Positions 35,401-45,392 of a DNA stretch of 52,701 bases are shown in pieces. The first letter of the stretch is position 1. The number at the start of each line of letters is the position of its first letter. The translations under genes were made by a program, and so were the position numbers. The notes beneath the pieces were generated by a model that saw nothing but the letters and a program-made list of their open reading frames with translations, was not told where the DNA came from and made no database searches. Origin of the DNA: Mesorhizobium mediterraneum (GTDB lineage Bacteria > Pseudomonadota > Alphaproteobacteria > Rhizobiales > Rhizobiaceae); the NCBI RefSeq assembly GCF_002284565.1, contig NZ_NPKI01000032.1:326720-379420 (forward strand), written 5' to 3'.

Positions 35401-38400
35401 TCACATCCCCATCAGGTCGCTGATCAGGCCCGATGCCACCGACAACCGCGACACGGTGATGTCGCCGCCCTCGGTCAGCGCCTGCAGCCGCTCGCGGATA
35501 CGCGCGACCCGTTCCCCGCCCGCCTCCAGCCATGCCGCCACCGGGTCCGCCGCCTCGGCATGACCGGTCAGCGCCGCCACCGCGATGCCGCGCCTGGCCG
35601 CGCCGATCGTGTCGGTGGCGCGGGAGAGAGCCAATTGATCGTAGTAGTCGGATGGCGCGATCGAGCGCGCTGCGTCCTCGACACGCGGAATGCGGAAGGC
35701 ATCGCTGACAGCGAAAAACGCCTTCGCGGCGACGACAATGTCGGCATTCGCCGTTCGGGCCGTCAGCGCGATGTCAGGGACGACGCCTGCCACATCGGTC
35801 AGCGCCAGCTGTTCGGCAAGCCTTTCGGGCGCGCCGCCCTTGGCTAGACCATGCCGCCGCTCCTCGATCCACTCGCGCGAGAAGGCCGGCAGCAGCGAAA
35901 CGAGCTTCGGCTCCAGTGCCTTGCGCGCGTCCTGCAATTCGGCGATCCTTTGGCCGAGCGGCGCGGTGCTGGCATCGTTCTTGAGATACCAGCCGCTGGC
36001 CACATAAGTAAGCCGGCTAACGGTCTGATAAAGGTCGAGCTGCACCTGTCCGTCGATCTGATTGTCGAGCGCGTCGATCTGGCGATAGAGCGCCGGCAAT
36101 CCGAAGCCGTCGCGCACCAAGGCGAAGGTCCGGACCACGTCGGCCGCGCCGCGGCCGGTCGCTTCCTGCAGCCTGTTGACGAAGGATGGGCCGCCACGAT
36201 TGACCAGGTCGTTGGCGACGACACGGGCGATGATTTCGCGGCGCAGGCGATGGCCGTGGATCTCGGCCGCGTATTTCTTCGCCATACGGTCCGGAAAATA
36301 GCCCATCAGGTCACGGTCGAAATGCAGATCGTCCGGCACGTCGCTGGCGACGATGTCGGAAAACAGCACGATCTTGGCATAGGCCAACAGCACGCCGAGC
36401 TCGGCCCTGGTCAACGGCTCACCGCGCGCCTCACGCTCGGCAAGAGCTGCCGGCGACGGCAGCGTCTCCACCGCGCGGTCGAGCAGGCCGCGCGCCTCGA
36501 GCGCTGCCATGAAACGGCTCTGATGGGCGATGTCGGCGAGGCCGCGCTTGCGGGCAAGGGACAGCGCCAGCGTCTGCTCGTAATTGTTGGACAGCACCAG
36601 CGCGCTTACCTCGTCGGTCATCTCGGCAAGCAGCTTGTTGCGCACCGGGCGGGTCAGCGCCCCCTTGCGCATGGCGGAAGCCAGCGCGATCTTGATGTTG
36701 ACCTCGACATCGGAGCAGTTGACGCCGCCCGAATTGTCGATGGCGTCGGAATTGCAGCGACCGCCATTCAGCCCGAACTCGATGCGGGCCCGCTGCGTCA
36801 CACCGAGATTGGCGCCCTCGCCAATGACCTTGGCGCGCACGTCGAGCGCGGTCACCCGAATAGCATCGTTGGCGCGATCGCCGACATCCTGGTTGGTTTC
36901 CGTCGATGCCCTCAGATACGTGCCGATGCCGCCGAACCATAAAAGGTCGACCGGCGCCTTGAGGATGGCGTTCATGATCTCGACCGGCGAGGCGGTCGTC
37001 TTGCCGAGACCGATCGCCGCGGCTGCGGCCGGCGGCAGCGTGATCGACTTCTGGCTGCGCGAGACGATGACGCCGCCTTCGGACAGTTTTGTCTTGTCGT
37101 AGTCCTGCCAGCTCGAACGGGCGAGGGCGAACATGCGCCGGCGCTCGACCATCGAAGCCGCCATGTCGGGATCGGGATCGATGAAGATGTCGCGATGGTC
37201 GAAGGCGGCGATCAGCCGGGTCTTCTCGGACAGGAGCATGCCGTTGCCGAACACGTCGCCCGACATGTCGCCAACGCCGACAACGGTGAAGGGTGTGGTC
37301 TGGATATCCCGGTTCATCTCGCGGAAATGCCGCTTGACCGCTTCCCAGGCGCCCTTGGCGGTGATGCCCATCTTTTTATGGTCGTAGCCGGCCGAGCCGC
37401 CGCTGGCGAAGGCGTCGTCGAGCCAGAAGCCATGCTTCTCGCTGATGGCATTGGCGGTGTCGGAGAAGGTCGCCGTGCCCTTGTCGGCGGCGACGACGAA
37501 ATAGGGATCGTCCTCGTCGCGCCTGATCACACCGGCAGGCGGGATAACCTCGTCGATGCCAATATTGTCGGTGATCGACAACAGGCTGGAGACGTAATTC
37601 TTGTAGGCGGACGCGCCGGCTTCGAAGATGGCGTCGCGGCCGGCGCCCATCGGCAACTTCTTCGGATAGAAGCCGCCCTTGGCGCCAACCGGCACGATTA
37701 CCGCATTCTTGACCTGCTGCGCCTTGACCAAGCCGAGCACCTCGGTGCGATAGTCCTGGGCGCGGTCCGACCAACGCAGACCGCCGCGGGCGACCGGGCC
37801 GAAGCGCAGGTGCACGCCCTCGACCTCGGAACCGTAGACGAAGATCTCCCGCCACGGCCGCGGCGCCGGCAGGCCGTCGACCGCCTGCGAATCGAGCTTG
37901 ATCGCCAGCGACTGGCCCTTCTCTTTCATATCGGGGACGAAATGATTGGTGCGTAGCGAGGCTTCGATCAGGTTGAGGTAGCGACGGATGATGGTGTCGT
38001 CATCGATGTTGGGAACCTCCTCCAACGCATCCCTGATCTTGGCCTTGAGGTGCTTGGCCGCGACCAACCCTTCCGTCTCGGCGGTCGGTCCGAGGCGGGT
38101 AACGAACAGCTCGTGCAGGCCACGCGCGATTTCCGGATAGCGGTTGAGCGCGGCGGCAATGAAATCCTGGCTCTGCGGGATCCCGGCCTGCTGCAGATAG
38201 CGGCCATAGGCACGCAGGATGGTGACCTCGCCCGACCACAGGCCGGCGGTCTGGGCAAGGCCGTTATAGCCGTCATTGTCGATGTCGCCGCGCCAGACGG
38301 AAAGGAACGCGTCCTCGAACAGCGCGCCGCGGTCGCCAAGGTCGATCGGCTTGCCGTAGCTGTTTTCGAGTTCCATGTCGTGGATGAAGACCATGCCCGG

Positions 38401-40233
38401 CTGATCACTATTGATCATGCCCGGCTGATCACTATTGATCATGCCGGAAGCATCGTCGCCGACCTCGAAGGTGCGCTCGCTGATAACGCGGAAACCGATG
38501 TTCTCCAGCACCGGCACCCGTCGCGACAGCGCCACCGGGCTGCCATGGTGATAGATCTTCAGCGCCGCCTGATGCGGTTCCTGAGCGGCATGACGGTAGT
38601 AGTCGATGGCGATCGGATTGGCCGCGCTGATCCTGGCGATGCGTCCGGCATCGGCCAACGCCTCAGCCGGCGAGAAGCTGTCGCGATAGCTTCCCGAGAA
38701 GCGCGCGGCGATCGCCGTGAGCGTCGCATCGGCGCCGGTCTCGGCCGCGGTCTCGCGCAGAATGTCGTCCCAGGTCCGCACGATGGCGCGGATCGCTGCC
38801 TCGATCGTCGCCTGGTCGACCTTCGGCGTTCTGCCGCCGGAACGGCCGATGATGAAATGGACGCGCGCCAGTCCGCCTTCCGGAAAGGCGGGATAGTAGG
38901 CCGACAGCCGGCCTTCGAACACCGTCTTCAGATAGGTGCCGATCTTCTCGCGCACGATGCTGTCGTAGCGGTCGCGCGGCACGAAGACGAGGATCGAGAC
39001 GAAGCGGTCGAACTGATCGACGCGCACCAGCGCTCTGACGCGCGGCCGCTCGATCAGCCCCAGAAGCGCTTCGGCGTGCTTGCGCAGGACCGGCACCGGA
39101 ACCTGGAACAGCTCGTCGCGCGGATAGCTCTCCAGCACGTTGATCAGTGCCTTGCCGGAGTGATCTTCAGGGTTGAAACCGGATTTGGCGATGATGGTTT
39201 CGGCTTTCGACCTGAGATAGGGGATTTTCATCACCGAGCGCGTATAGGCCGTCGAGGTGAACAGGCCGACGATGCGCAGCTCGCCCGAGAGCACGCCCTT
39301 GGCGGTGTAGGTCTTGACGCCGATGTAATCGAGATAGATGCGGCGGTGCACCGATGATTTGGCGTTGGCCTTGGTGACGATCAGCGGTTCCGGCCCATGC
39401 AGGAAGGCGCGGATTTCCGGCGTCGTCGTCACCGCTTCGGTGCCGCGCCGCAGCACCAGCACGTCGGGATCGGAGAGGATGCCGAGGCCAGGCTTTTCGG
39501 TGCGCTCCAGCGTGCCGCTCTTCTCGCCGCCGGTGTATTTGAACTCGCGCATGCCGAGAAAGGTGAAGTTGTCGTCGCGCAACCATTCGAGGAGGGCGAT
39601 CGCTTCGGTGACGTGGGCCTTGTCGAGCGGCACCGGAGCGTAGCGGAACTCCGAGATTGCCTGGTCGAGGCGGGCCAGCATCGGCTTCCAGTCGGTGACA
39701 GCGGCGCGCACCTGGTCCAATATTTTCTTCAGCCGTCCGGCCAATGCCTCGGCCTGCTCGGCCGAAAGACGGCCGATATGGACGTGGATGACGCTCAAGC
39801 GTTCATGGCTGTGATCGCCCTTGGCAAAGCCACCATCGCCGAGGATTTCGTCGACGCCGCTCTTGCCGTGCCTGACGACGATGACCGGATGGGTAACCAG
39901 CAGCGGCTCGCCAGCGCTCTCGGAGATCTCGCCGAGGATGGAATCGAACAGGAACGGCATGTTGTCGTTGACGACGGTGATCACGGTCATCGGCCTGCCC
40001 TGGCGGACGACACCGGAATCGACCTCTATGGCGACGACGCAATCGCCCTTTTTGTGCCTGGCGACGGCGCGGCCGGCGAGATCGGCGGCGCGCTCGAGGT
40101 CGGCGACATCATAGGCGGCGACATCTTCGGCCGGCGCGCGGGCCAGCAGGTAATCGGCAAGCCTGCCGGGCTTTTCGCTGCCCTTGGCCGTGCTCAACTT
40201 TTTCAACTGGCTTGCGGATTTCAGGCCGGCCAT
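35401..40233 (-). CDS. gdhZ: Large NAD-specific glutamate dehydrogenase
   Basis: Glutamate dehydrogenase of the 180-kDa class, 1610 residues, converting glutamate to 2-oxoglutarate and ammonium with NAD. The N-terminal half holds ACT-like regulatory segments. The catalytic core (about 730-1200) includes GPVARGGLRWSDR, the lysine motif VPVGAKGGFYPKK, GVGDMSGDVFGNGM and NCSDVEVNIK. The rest is a long helical domain. The ATG at 40233 follows GGGAGGG; an in-frame ATG 21 bases earlier lacks a site. Residues 598-613 are two exact copies of MINSDQPG (DNA 38395-38442), an in-frame insertion discussed in the findings. Confidence 0.96.
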   Translation of the reverse strand: MAGLKSASQLKKLSTAKGSEKPGRLADYLLARAPAEDVAAYDVADLERAADLAGRAVARHKKGDCVVAIEVDSGVVRQGRPMTVITVVNDNMPFLFDSILGEISESAGEPLLVTHPVIVVRHGKSGVDEILGDGGFAKGDHSHERLSVIHVHIGRLSAEQAEALAGRLKKILDQVRAAVTDWKPMLARLDQAISEFRYAPVPLDKAHVTEAIALLEWLRDDNFTFLGMREFKYTGGEKSGTLERTEKPGLGILSDPDVLVLRRGTEAVTTTPEIRAFLHGPEPLIVTKANAKSSVHRRIYLDYIGVKTYTAKGVLSGELRIVGLFTSTAYTRSVMKIPYLRSKAETIIAKSGFNPEDHSGKALINVLESYPRDELFQVPVPVLRKHAEALLGLIERPRVRALVRVDQFDRFVSILVFVPRDRYDSIVREKIGTYLKTVFEGRLSAYYPAFPEGGLARVHFIIGRSGGRTPKVDQATIEAAIRAIVRTWDDILRETAAETGADATLTAIAARFSGSYRDSFSPAEALADAGRIARISAANPIAIDYYRHAAQEPHQAALKIYHHGSPVALSRRVPVLENIGFRVISERTFEVGDDASGMINSDQPGMINSDQPGMVFIHDMELENSYGKPIDLGDRGALFEDAFLSVWRGDIDNDGYNGLAQTAGLWSGEVTILRAYGRYLQQAGIPQSQDFIAAALNRYPEIARGLHELFVTRLGPTAETEGLVAAKHLKAKIRDALEEVPNIDDDTIIRRYLNLIEASLRTNHFVPDMKEKGQSLAIKLDSQAVDGLPAPRPWREIFVYGSEVEGVHLRFGPVARGGLRWSDRAQDYRTEVLGLVKAQQVKNAVIVPVGAKGGFYPKKLPMGAGRDAIFEAGASAYKNYVSSLLSITDNIGIDEVIPPAGVIRRDEDDPYFVVAADKGTATFSDTANAISEKHGFWLDDAFASGGSAGYDHKKMGITAKGAWEAVKRHFREMNRDIQTTPFTVVGVGDMSGDVFGNGMLLSEKTRLIAAFDHRDIFIDPDPDMAASMVERRRMFALARSSWQDYDKTKLSEGGVIVSRSQKSITLPPAAAAAIGLGKTTASPVEIMNAILKAPVDLLWFGGIGTYLRASTETNQDVGDRANDAIRVTALDVRAKVIGEGANLGVTQRARIEFGLNGGRCNSDAIDNSGGVNCSDVEVNIKIALASAMRKGALTRPVRNKLLAEMTDEVSALVLSNNYEQTLALSLARKRGLADIAHQSRFMAALEARGLLDRAVETLPSPAALAEREARGEPLTRAELGVLLAYAKIVLFSDIVASDVPDDLHFDRDLMGYFPDRMAKKYAAEIHGHRLRREIIARVVANDLVNRGGPSFVNRLQEATGRGAADVVRTFALVRDGFGLPALYRQIDALDNQIDGQVQLDLYQTVSRLTYVASGWYLKNDASTAPLGQRIAELQDARKALEPKLVSLLPAFSREWIEERRHGLAKGGAPERLAEQLALTDVAGVVPDIALTARTANADIVVAAKAFFAVSDAFRIPRVEDAARSIAPSDYYDQLALSRATDTIGAARRGIAVAALTGHAEAADPVAAWLEAGGERVARIRERLQALTEGGDITVSRLSVASGLISDLMGM
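38395..38442 (-). repeat. Exact 24-bp tandem duplication inside the glutamate dehydrogenase gene
   Basis: Two identical, in-frame 24-bp units each encode MINSDQPG, followed by a partial third unit (ATG-GT). Each unit contains TGATCA twice in mirrored positions, making it a likely substrate for replication slippage. Confidence 0.95.
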
Positions 40234-40368
40234 GTCGCTAATCCCTCCCGTCATATGTTTTGCAACTATGGTAGCAGATGACCGGTACTTGGCGACAAAG
40301 GTTTGACGGCTTGCGACGAAATGTCGGAATTCGCCGGTGGGTCACCGAAAATAAGGAGAAAATCCGCC

Positions 40369-40932
40369 ATGACTGACAAAATCACTGCACTCGATCTCGC
40401 ACCCGCGGAGCGGAGCGAAGCGACAAAAGCCTATTTCGCCAAATGCGAGGAGAAGCTCGGCCTCGTTCCCAATGTGCTTTTGGCCTACGCCTTCGACGAG
40501 ACGAAGCTGCGTGCCTTCACCGACATGTACAACGAGTTGATGCTGGGCCAATCCGGCCTGTCGAAGCTGGAGCGCGAGATGATCGCGGTGGCCGTCTCCT
40601 CCATCAACCACTGCTATTATTGCCTCGCCGCCCATGGCGCGGCGGTGCGCCAGCTTTCAGGGGACCCGGCCTTCGGCGAGATGATGGTGATGAATTTCCG
40701 CGCCGCCGATCTTTCCGCGAGACAGAAGGCGATGCTCGAATTCGCGGTGAAGCTGACCGAGCAGCCGGCGAAGATCGTCGAAGCCGACCGGGCAGCGCTG
40801 CGTGAAGCTGGCTTTTCCGACCGCGACATCTGGGACATCGCCTCGACCGCCGCCTTCTTCAACATGTCGAACCGGGTGGCAGCGGCAGTCGACATGCGGC
40901 CGAACGATGAATACCACGCGATGGCGCGGTGA
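40369..40932 (+). CDS. AhpD-like peroxidase-related protein
   Basis: Protein of 187 residues of the carboxymuconolactone decarboxylase/AhpD fold. The redox pair and proton relay are in SSINHCYYCLAAHGAAV (CxxC plus His, about residue 76-84), the form expected for alkylhydroperoxidase activity. The surrounding helices (FTDMYNELMLGQSGLSKLER and DIWDIASTAAFFNMSNRVA) fit the uncharacterised peroxidase-related family. AAGGAG precedes the ATG at 40369; an open frame further upstream lacks one. Partner proteins unknown. Confidence 0.93.
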   Translation: MTDKITALDLAPAERSEATKAYFAKCEEKLGLVPNVLLAYAFDETKLRAFTDMYNELMLGQSGLSKLEREMIAVAVSSINHCYYCLAAHGAAVRQLSGDPAFGEMMVMNFRAADLSARQKAMLEFAVKLTEQPAKIVEADRAALREAGFSDRDIWDIASTAAFFNMSNRVAAAVDMRPNDEYHAMAR

Positions 40933-41055
40933 TGTGCGAGTCATCTGTATATTAGCTATCGCGCATTCTCGTTGCGTCTTTGCCGGTTTGGTCCGATGAT
41001 CGCTCCTGCGGCGTGACCGCATGCCGGTTCGATGCCGCGATCAAGGGAGGAGACC

Positions 41056-41379
41056 ATGGCGAAGTTTCTCTACGTCTATCACGGCTCGGGCAAGATGCCG
41101 ACCGACGAGGCCGAGCGGAAAGCAGCGATGGATGCCTGGAACGGCTGGTACGGCAAGCTTGGCTCGGCCGTTGTCGACGGCGGCAATCCGGTCGGCATGT
41201 CGAAGACCGTGCTGCCCGGCGGCAAGGTCGAGAACAATGGCGGCAGCAATCCGACCGCCGGCTATACAATCATCGAAGCGAAAGACATCGACGATGCCGT
41301 CGCCAAAGCCAAGGATTGTCCTATCCTGACGGACCCGGGTTTCAGCGTCGAGATCGCGCCGATCATCGAAATGAGTTGA
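41056..41379 (+). CDS. YCII-like small protein
   Basis: Protein of 107 residues with the alpha/beta dimeric-barrel look of YCII-related proteins: it opens MAKFLYVYHGSG, has WNGWYGKLGSAVVDGGNPVG in the middle and GYTIIEAKDIDDAVAKAKDC near the end. Such proteins are small enzymes or regulators of mostly unknown function. GGGAGGAG lies upstream of the ATG. It follows the AhpD-like gene by 123 bp. Confidence 0.88.
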   Translation: MAKFLYVYHGSGKMPTDEAERKAAMDAWNGWYGKLGSAVVDGGNPVGMSKTVLPGGKVENNGGSNPTAGYTIIEAKDIDDAVAKAKDCPILTDPGFSVEIAPIIEMS

Positions 41380-41388
41380 CGCGCCGGC

Positions 41389-42003
41389 TCAGGACCGCGC
41401 CGCGATCGCCGCCGCAGCGCCGGCCATGGTGCCAGCGCTGACGCGGTTGGCGATCTTCATCGCCCGCTTGCTCTTCAACAGCTTTCGCGCCTGCGCCGCC
41501 GCGAGCACCCAGGCGAGATCGATGGCGACCAGAACCACGGCCATGGTCAGCGTCAGCTCGACCCAGCCGACGACCGTCACCGAGGCGAGATCGATGATGG
41601 TCGGCAGCAGCGCCAGATAGAACATCATGATCTTGGGATTGCCGAGTGTCACCGCCATCCCGGCAAAGAACAGTTTGATGGCCGACTCCTCGCGCGGCAT
41701 CTCGCCCTCACGCGCCTCGACCGGGGCAGTCCACATCTTCCAGGCGAGGTAGGCGAGATAGGCGACGCCGACCCATTTCAGCACGACGAAGGCAAGATGG
41801 AAGGTCTGCGCCACCACCGCCAGTCCGAACACCGCCAGCGACAGCCAGATGCCCTCACCGATCCACATGGCGAGCAGGAACGGGAACACGTCGCGAAAGC
41901 CCTTTGCGATGACCCGCGCCACCAGAGCGGCAATCGACGGGCCGGGCGAGCCAGCGGCGACGAAAAGGGCGGCGGCGAAGATCAGAAGCGAGGTGAAGTG
42001 CAT
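41389..42003 (-). CDS. LysE/RhtB-family exporter
   Basis: Inner-membrane amino acid exporter of 204 residues with six hydrophobic segments. The N-terminus has AAGSPGPSIAALVARVIAKG (about 17-36), the conserved LysE/RhtB motif after helix 1, and later GMAVTLGNPKIMMFYLALLP. Substrates range from lysine and arginine to homoserine and threonine, and cannot be assigned here. Its end is 9 bp from the convergent YCII-like gene, with no terminator. Confidence 0.93.
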   Translation of the reverse strand: MHFTSLLIFAAALFVAAGSPGPSIAALVARVIAKGFRDVFPFLLAMWIGEGIWLSLAVFGLAVVAQTFHLAFVVLKWVGVAYLAYLAWKMWTAPVEAREGEMPREESAIKLFFAGMAVTLGNPKIMMFYLALLPTIIDLASVTVVGWVELTLTMAVVLVAIDLAWVLAAAQARKLLKSKRAMKIANRVSAGTMAGAAAAIAARS

Positions 42004-42399
42004 GACCGGGATCTTTGCTTGGGACGTTGATTGCTCGATATTAGCGCAAGTGCCCCCGCGGCGGTAGCATCGATAATAGAAGGGGCTTGTCGACCCGACG
42101 CGTCGCAGCTAGAAGTTTCGTCCCGACACATTTTTGAGCTTCACTTTGCCTACGTAACCGCCGGTCTCGTCAACTCCCCCGACACAATGCATGGCGCCGC
42201 TTTTCGCGGCGTCTGTTTCATATCATGTGTTCCTCAGGGTGGCGGTTCGAGACCGGTTTGGCACTGCTGAACCGCTGTCGCGCACAATCACCCGCGACAC
42301 CTGATTTCCGACCATCGCAGCCTCTCGCCACGCCGTGCCCGCATGGGCATCTCGACATCGCCGATCTGACGAACTTCCCGACGGGAAGGGCTTTTCGGC
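42004..42399. other. Intergenic region between the LysE-like and DUF1062 genes
   Basis: 396 bp between divergent genes. The only structure noticed is a small hairpin GCCGC-TTTTC-GCGGC at 42195-42209. No convincing promoter hexamers, repeat or small gene was found, though the length leaves room for a regulatory RNA. Confidence 0.45.
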
Positions 42400-43026
42400 A
42401 TGTTCTCGATACTGCGTATCCGCTGGGCGATCGCACCCAAAACCGCGCCTCGACCTCACATCAACTGCAATCGCTGCAGTGGCCTGAAGGCGTACCACAG
42501 CAGCGGGAAATTCCGCGTCAACGCCAATGGCAAACGCATCGATGCGTGGTTGATCTACCGCTGCGTCGATTGCGACAATTCCTGGAATTTCGGCATTCTG
42601 GAGCGATGCTATCGCCGCAACATTGAGCCTGCGCTGCTGCAGGCGCTCGAAAGCAACGACCCGGCCCTGGCGCGTCGCCATGCCTTCGATATTGTCGCAC
42701 TGCGAAGCAGGATCGGGCGCGTCGAGGAATTTCCCGAAGCCGCCGTTCATAAGGAGGTGCTTGGGGACAGACCGGAAAACACCACCGCTCTCGAACTCCA
42801 GCTCGGGCTGGAGATGCCGACAGCGCTGCGGCTCGACCGGTTGCTCGCCGGTGAACTCGGCATCTCGCGATCGCGGCTTCAGGCCTGGGACGAGAAGCGA
42901 TTGCTGGTCGTTGGTCCGGACGGGGCCAAAGCCTTACGCAAGCCGGCACGCGCGGGAACGGCGATCCGCATCGATCTGGCCGGCGAAACCGACCGCGACG
43001 CCATCATCTCGGCCGCCGGCGGGTAA
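42400..43026 (+). CDS. DUF1062 family protein
   Basis: Protein of 208 residues. A zinc ribbon near the N-terminus has two CxxC pairs, INCNRCSGL (about 22-28) and IYRCVDCDNSW (about 52-60), separated by KFRVNANGKRIDAW. The C-terminal third (ALRLDRLLAGELGISRSRLQ then AW) looks like an S4-type RNA-binding segment. This layout fits DUF1062, of unknown function. The start at 42400 has GGGAAGGG at 11-base spacing. It may bind RNA, but that is inference from the fold hints. Confidence 0.88.
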   Translation: MFSILRIRWAIAPKTAPRPHINCNRCSGLKAYHSSGKFRVNANGKRIDAWLIYRCVDCDNSWNFGILERCYRRNIEPALLQALESNDPALARRHAFDIVALRSRIGRVEEFPEAAVHKEVLGDRPENTTALELQLGLEMPTALRLDRLLAGELGISRSRLQAWDEKRLLVVGPDGAKALRKPARAGTAIRIDLAGETDRDAIISAAGG

Positions 43027-43054
43027 AAAAGGGAGGGAGCAACACTCCCTCCCT
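43025..43054 (-). terminator. Terminator of typA
   Basis: GGGAGGGAG-CAACA-CTCCCTCCC with a run of six A on its left side. Read on the minus strand this is a 9-bp GC-rich stem followed by six T, a textbook rho-independent terminator for typA. Confidence 0.88.
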
Positions 43055-43080
43055 CGATAATTGTTTCCGGAGAAAAAAGC

Positions 43081-44910
43081 TTACGCCGCGCCGACCACTT
43101 TCGCCGACTTCTCAAAACGCTTGCGCTCGTTCGGGTCGAGATAGAGCTTGCGCAGGCGGATGGTCTTCGGCGTCACCTCGACCAGCTCGTCGTCCTGGAT
43201 CCAGGCCAGCGCGCGTTCCAGCGTCATGCGGATCGGCGGCGTCAGTTTCACGGCTTCGTCCTTGCCGGCGGCGCGGATGTTGGTCAGCTTCTTGCCCTTC
43301 AGCACGTTCACTTCGAGGTCGTTGTCGCGTGAATGGATGCCGATGATCATGCCCTGATAGACTTTGACGCCCGGATCGATGACCATCGGGCCGCGGTCTT
43401 CCAGGTTCCACATGGCATAGGCGACCGATTCACCCTGTTCATTGGAGATCAGCACGCCGTTGGTGCGGCCCGGCAGCTCGCCCTTGTAGGGCTCGTAGGC
43501 ATGGAACAGCCGGTTCATGACAGCGGTGCCGCGCGTGTCGGTCAACAGCTCCGACTGGTAGCCGATCAGGCCGCGCGTCGGCGCGTGGAAGACGATGCGC
43601 TGGCGGTTGCCGCCTGACGGGCGCAGCTCGACCATCTCGGCCTTGCGCTCCGACATCTTCTGCACGACGACACCGGCGTGCTCCTCGTCGACGTCGATAA
43701 CGACTTCCTCGACCGGCTCCAGCAATTCGCCATTGTCGCCTTCCTGCATGACGACGCGCGGACGCGACACGGCAATCTCAAAACCTTCGCGGCGCATCGT
43801 CTCGATCAGCACGGCAAGCTGCAATTCGCCTCGCCCGGAGACGAAGAACGAATCCTTATCAGGCGATTCCTCGATCTTCAGCGCGACATTGCCTTCGGCC
43901 TCGCGCAGCAGGCGGTCGCGGATGACGCGGCTGGTCACCTTGTCGCCTTCGGTGCCAGCCAACGGGCTGTCGTTGACGAGGAACGACATTGTCACGGTCG
44001 GCGGATCGATCGGCTGCGCATGCAGCGGCTCGGTCACCGACAGGTCGCAGAACGTGTCGGCGACGGTTCCTTTCGACAGGCCGGCAATGGCGACGATGTC
44101 GCCCGCCTGCGCCTCGTCGATCGGCTGGCGCTCGAGCCCGCGGAAAGCCAGGATCTTCGAGATGCGGCCGGTTTCGACCTGGGTGCCGTCATGGTGCAGC
44201 ACCTTGACCGCCTGGTTGGATTTCAGCGTGCCGGATTCGATGCGGCCGGTGATGATGCGGCCGAGGAACGGATTGGCCTCCAGGATGGTGCCGATCATCC
44301 GGAACGGGCCGGGATGAACGGTCGGCGCCGGCACGTGCTTGATGACGAGGTCGAACAGCGGCGAGAGGCCCTGGTCCTTCGGCCCTTCGGGGTTTTCCGA
44401 GACCCAGCCGTCGCGGCCTGAACCGTAAAGGATCGGGAAGTCGAGTTGCTCGTCGGTCGCGTCGAGCGCTGCAAACAGGTCGAACACTTCGTTGACCACC
44501 TCGACGTGACGGGCGTCCGGCCGGTCGATCTTGTTGATGACGACGATCGGCTTCAATCCGACCTTGAGCGCCTTGCCGACGACGAATTTGGTCTGTGGCA
44601 TCGGCCCCTCGGCGGCATCGACTAGCACGATGGCCGAATCCACCATCGACAGGATGCGCTCCACCTCGCCGCCAAAATCGGCGTGGCCGGGAGTGTCGAC
44701 GATGTTGATGCGGGTATCCTTCCAGTCGACCGACGTCGCCTTGGCCAGGATGGTGATGCCGCGTTCCTTTTCGAGGTCGTTCGAATCCATGGCGCGTTCG
44801 GCGACGCGCTGGTTGTCGCGGAACGAGCCGGACTGCTTCAGAAGCTGGTCGACGAGGGTGGTTTTTCCATGGTCGACGTGCGCGATGATCGCGATATTAC
44901 GAATTTTCAT
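43081..44910 (-). CDS. typA: GTP-binding protein TypA/BipA
   Basis: Ribosome-associated translational GTPase of 609 residues needed for stress and low-temperature growth. G1 is HVDHGKTTLVDQ at residue 11, the switch region has ERGITILAK, G3 DTPGHADFGGEV and G4 NKIDRPDAR. Domains II, III, V and the BipA-specific C-terminal domain follow. The start at 44910 gives MKIRNIAIIAHVDHG, the family N-terminus; the frame continues upstream without conserved sequence. Ends in a terminator facing the DUF1062 gene. Confidence 0.97.
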   Translation of the reverse strand: MKIRNIAIIAHVDHGKTTLVDQLLKQSGSFRDNQRVAERAMDSNDLEKERGITILAKATSVDWKDTRINIVDTPGHADFGGEVERILSMVDSAIVLVDAAEGPMPQTKFVVGKALKVGLKPIVVINKIDRPDARHVEVVNEVFDLFAALDATDEQLDFPILYGSGRDGWVSENPEGPKDQGLSPLFDLVIKHVPAPTVHPGPFRMIGTILEANPFLGRIITGRIESGTLKSNQAVKVLHHDGTQVETGRISKILAFRGLERQPIDEAQAGDIVAIAGLSKGTVADTFCDLSVTEPLHAQPIDPPTVTMSFLVNDSPLAGTEGDKVTSRVIRDRLLREAEGNVALKIEESPDKDSFFVSGRGELQLAVLIETMRREGFEIAVSRPRVVMQEGDNGELLEPVEEVVIDVDEEHAGVVVQKMSERKAEMVELRPSGGNRQRIVFHAPTRGLIGYQSELLTDTRGTAVMNRLFHAYEPYKGELPGRTNGVLISNEQGESVAYAMWNLEDRGPMVIDPGVKVYQGMIIGIHSRDNDLEVNVLKGKKLTNIRAAGKDEAVKLTPPIRMTLERALAWIQDDELVEVTPKTIRLRKLYLDPNERKRFEKSAKVVGAA

Positions 44911-45110
44911 GTTGTGGTCTCGGGAGCGTTGCAGGCAGCAGGCCAAACGGCGCTGCCTCTTTCGGTTGGGCGGCTCATACAGGGTTTTTCGCAATTGCGA
45001 AAGAGGAGGCGTGCCACCAAATACATGGTCACCAAATCTTAAGCGTCTTGGTGTGAAATGAAATTATTAACCAAAGCGGAACCTTTCAGGGTCGGGACAG
45101 TTCAAATTTC

Positions 45111-45392
45111 ATGACCAATACGGGCATCAGATACCGGCCAATCCTTGCATGGGCAGCCCTCGCCGTTCTGCTTGCGGCAGGCGCGGCGCAGTCGGCCGCG
45201 ACGCTGAAGGAGACGCCGCCTGCCCTGCCGTCCGATACGCGTTCGGCGGAGCAGTTGTTTGCCGATGCGCCCGATGGCGTCGACCCGGTAGTGACCGGGC
45301 CGGTTAGCGCCGCCTTCAAGCAGAGGCAGGAAAATGCCGGCTGCGACAGCGCGGTCTGGCCTAAGATTCCAACCGTCTGCTATCCGGACTAG
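45111..45392 (+). CDS. Small secreted protein, function unknown
   Basis: Protein of 93 residues. A Sec signal peptide is clear: basic start (NTGIRYR), hydrophobic core PILAWAALAVLLAAGA and a likely cut near AQSAA (about residue 29). The mature 64 residues contain two cysteines (NAGCDS and TVCYPD) that could form a disulphide. I do not recognise a family. It stands alone, divergent from typA, and ends at a palindromic repeat whose first hairpin may be its terminator. Confidence 0.72.
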   Translation: MTNTGIRYRPILAWAALAVLLAAGAAQSAATLKETPPALPSDTRSAEQLFADAPDGVDPVVTGPVSAAFKQRQENAGCDSAVWPKIPTVCYPD

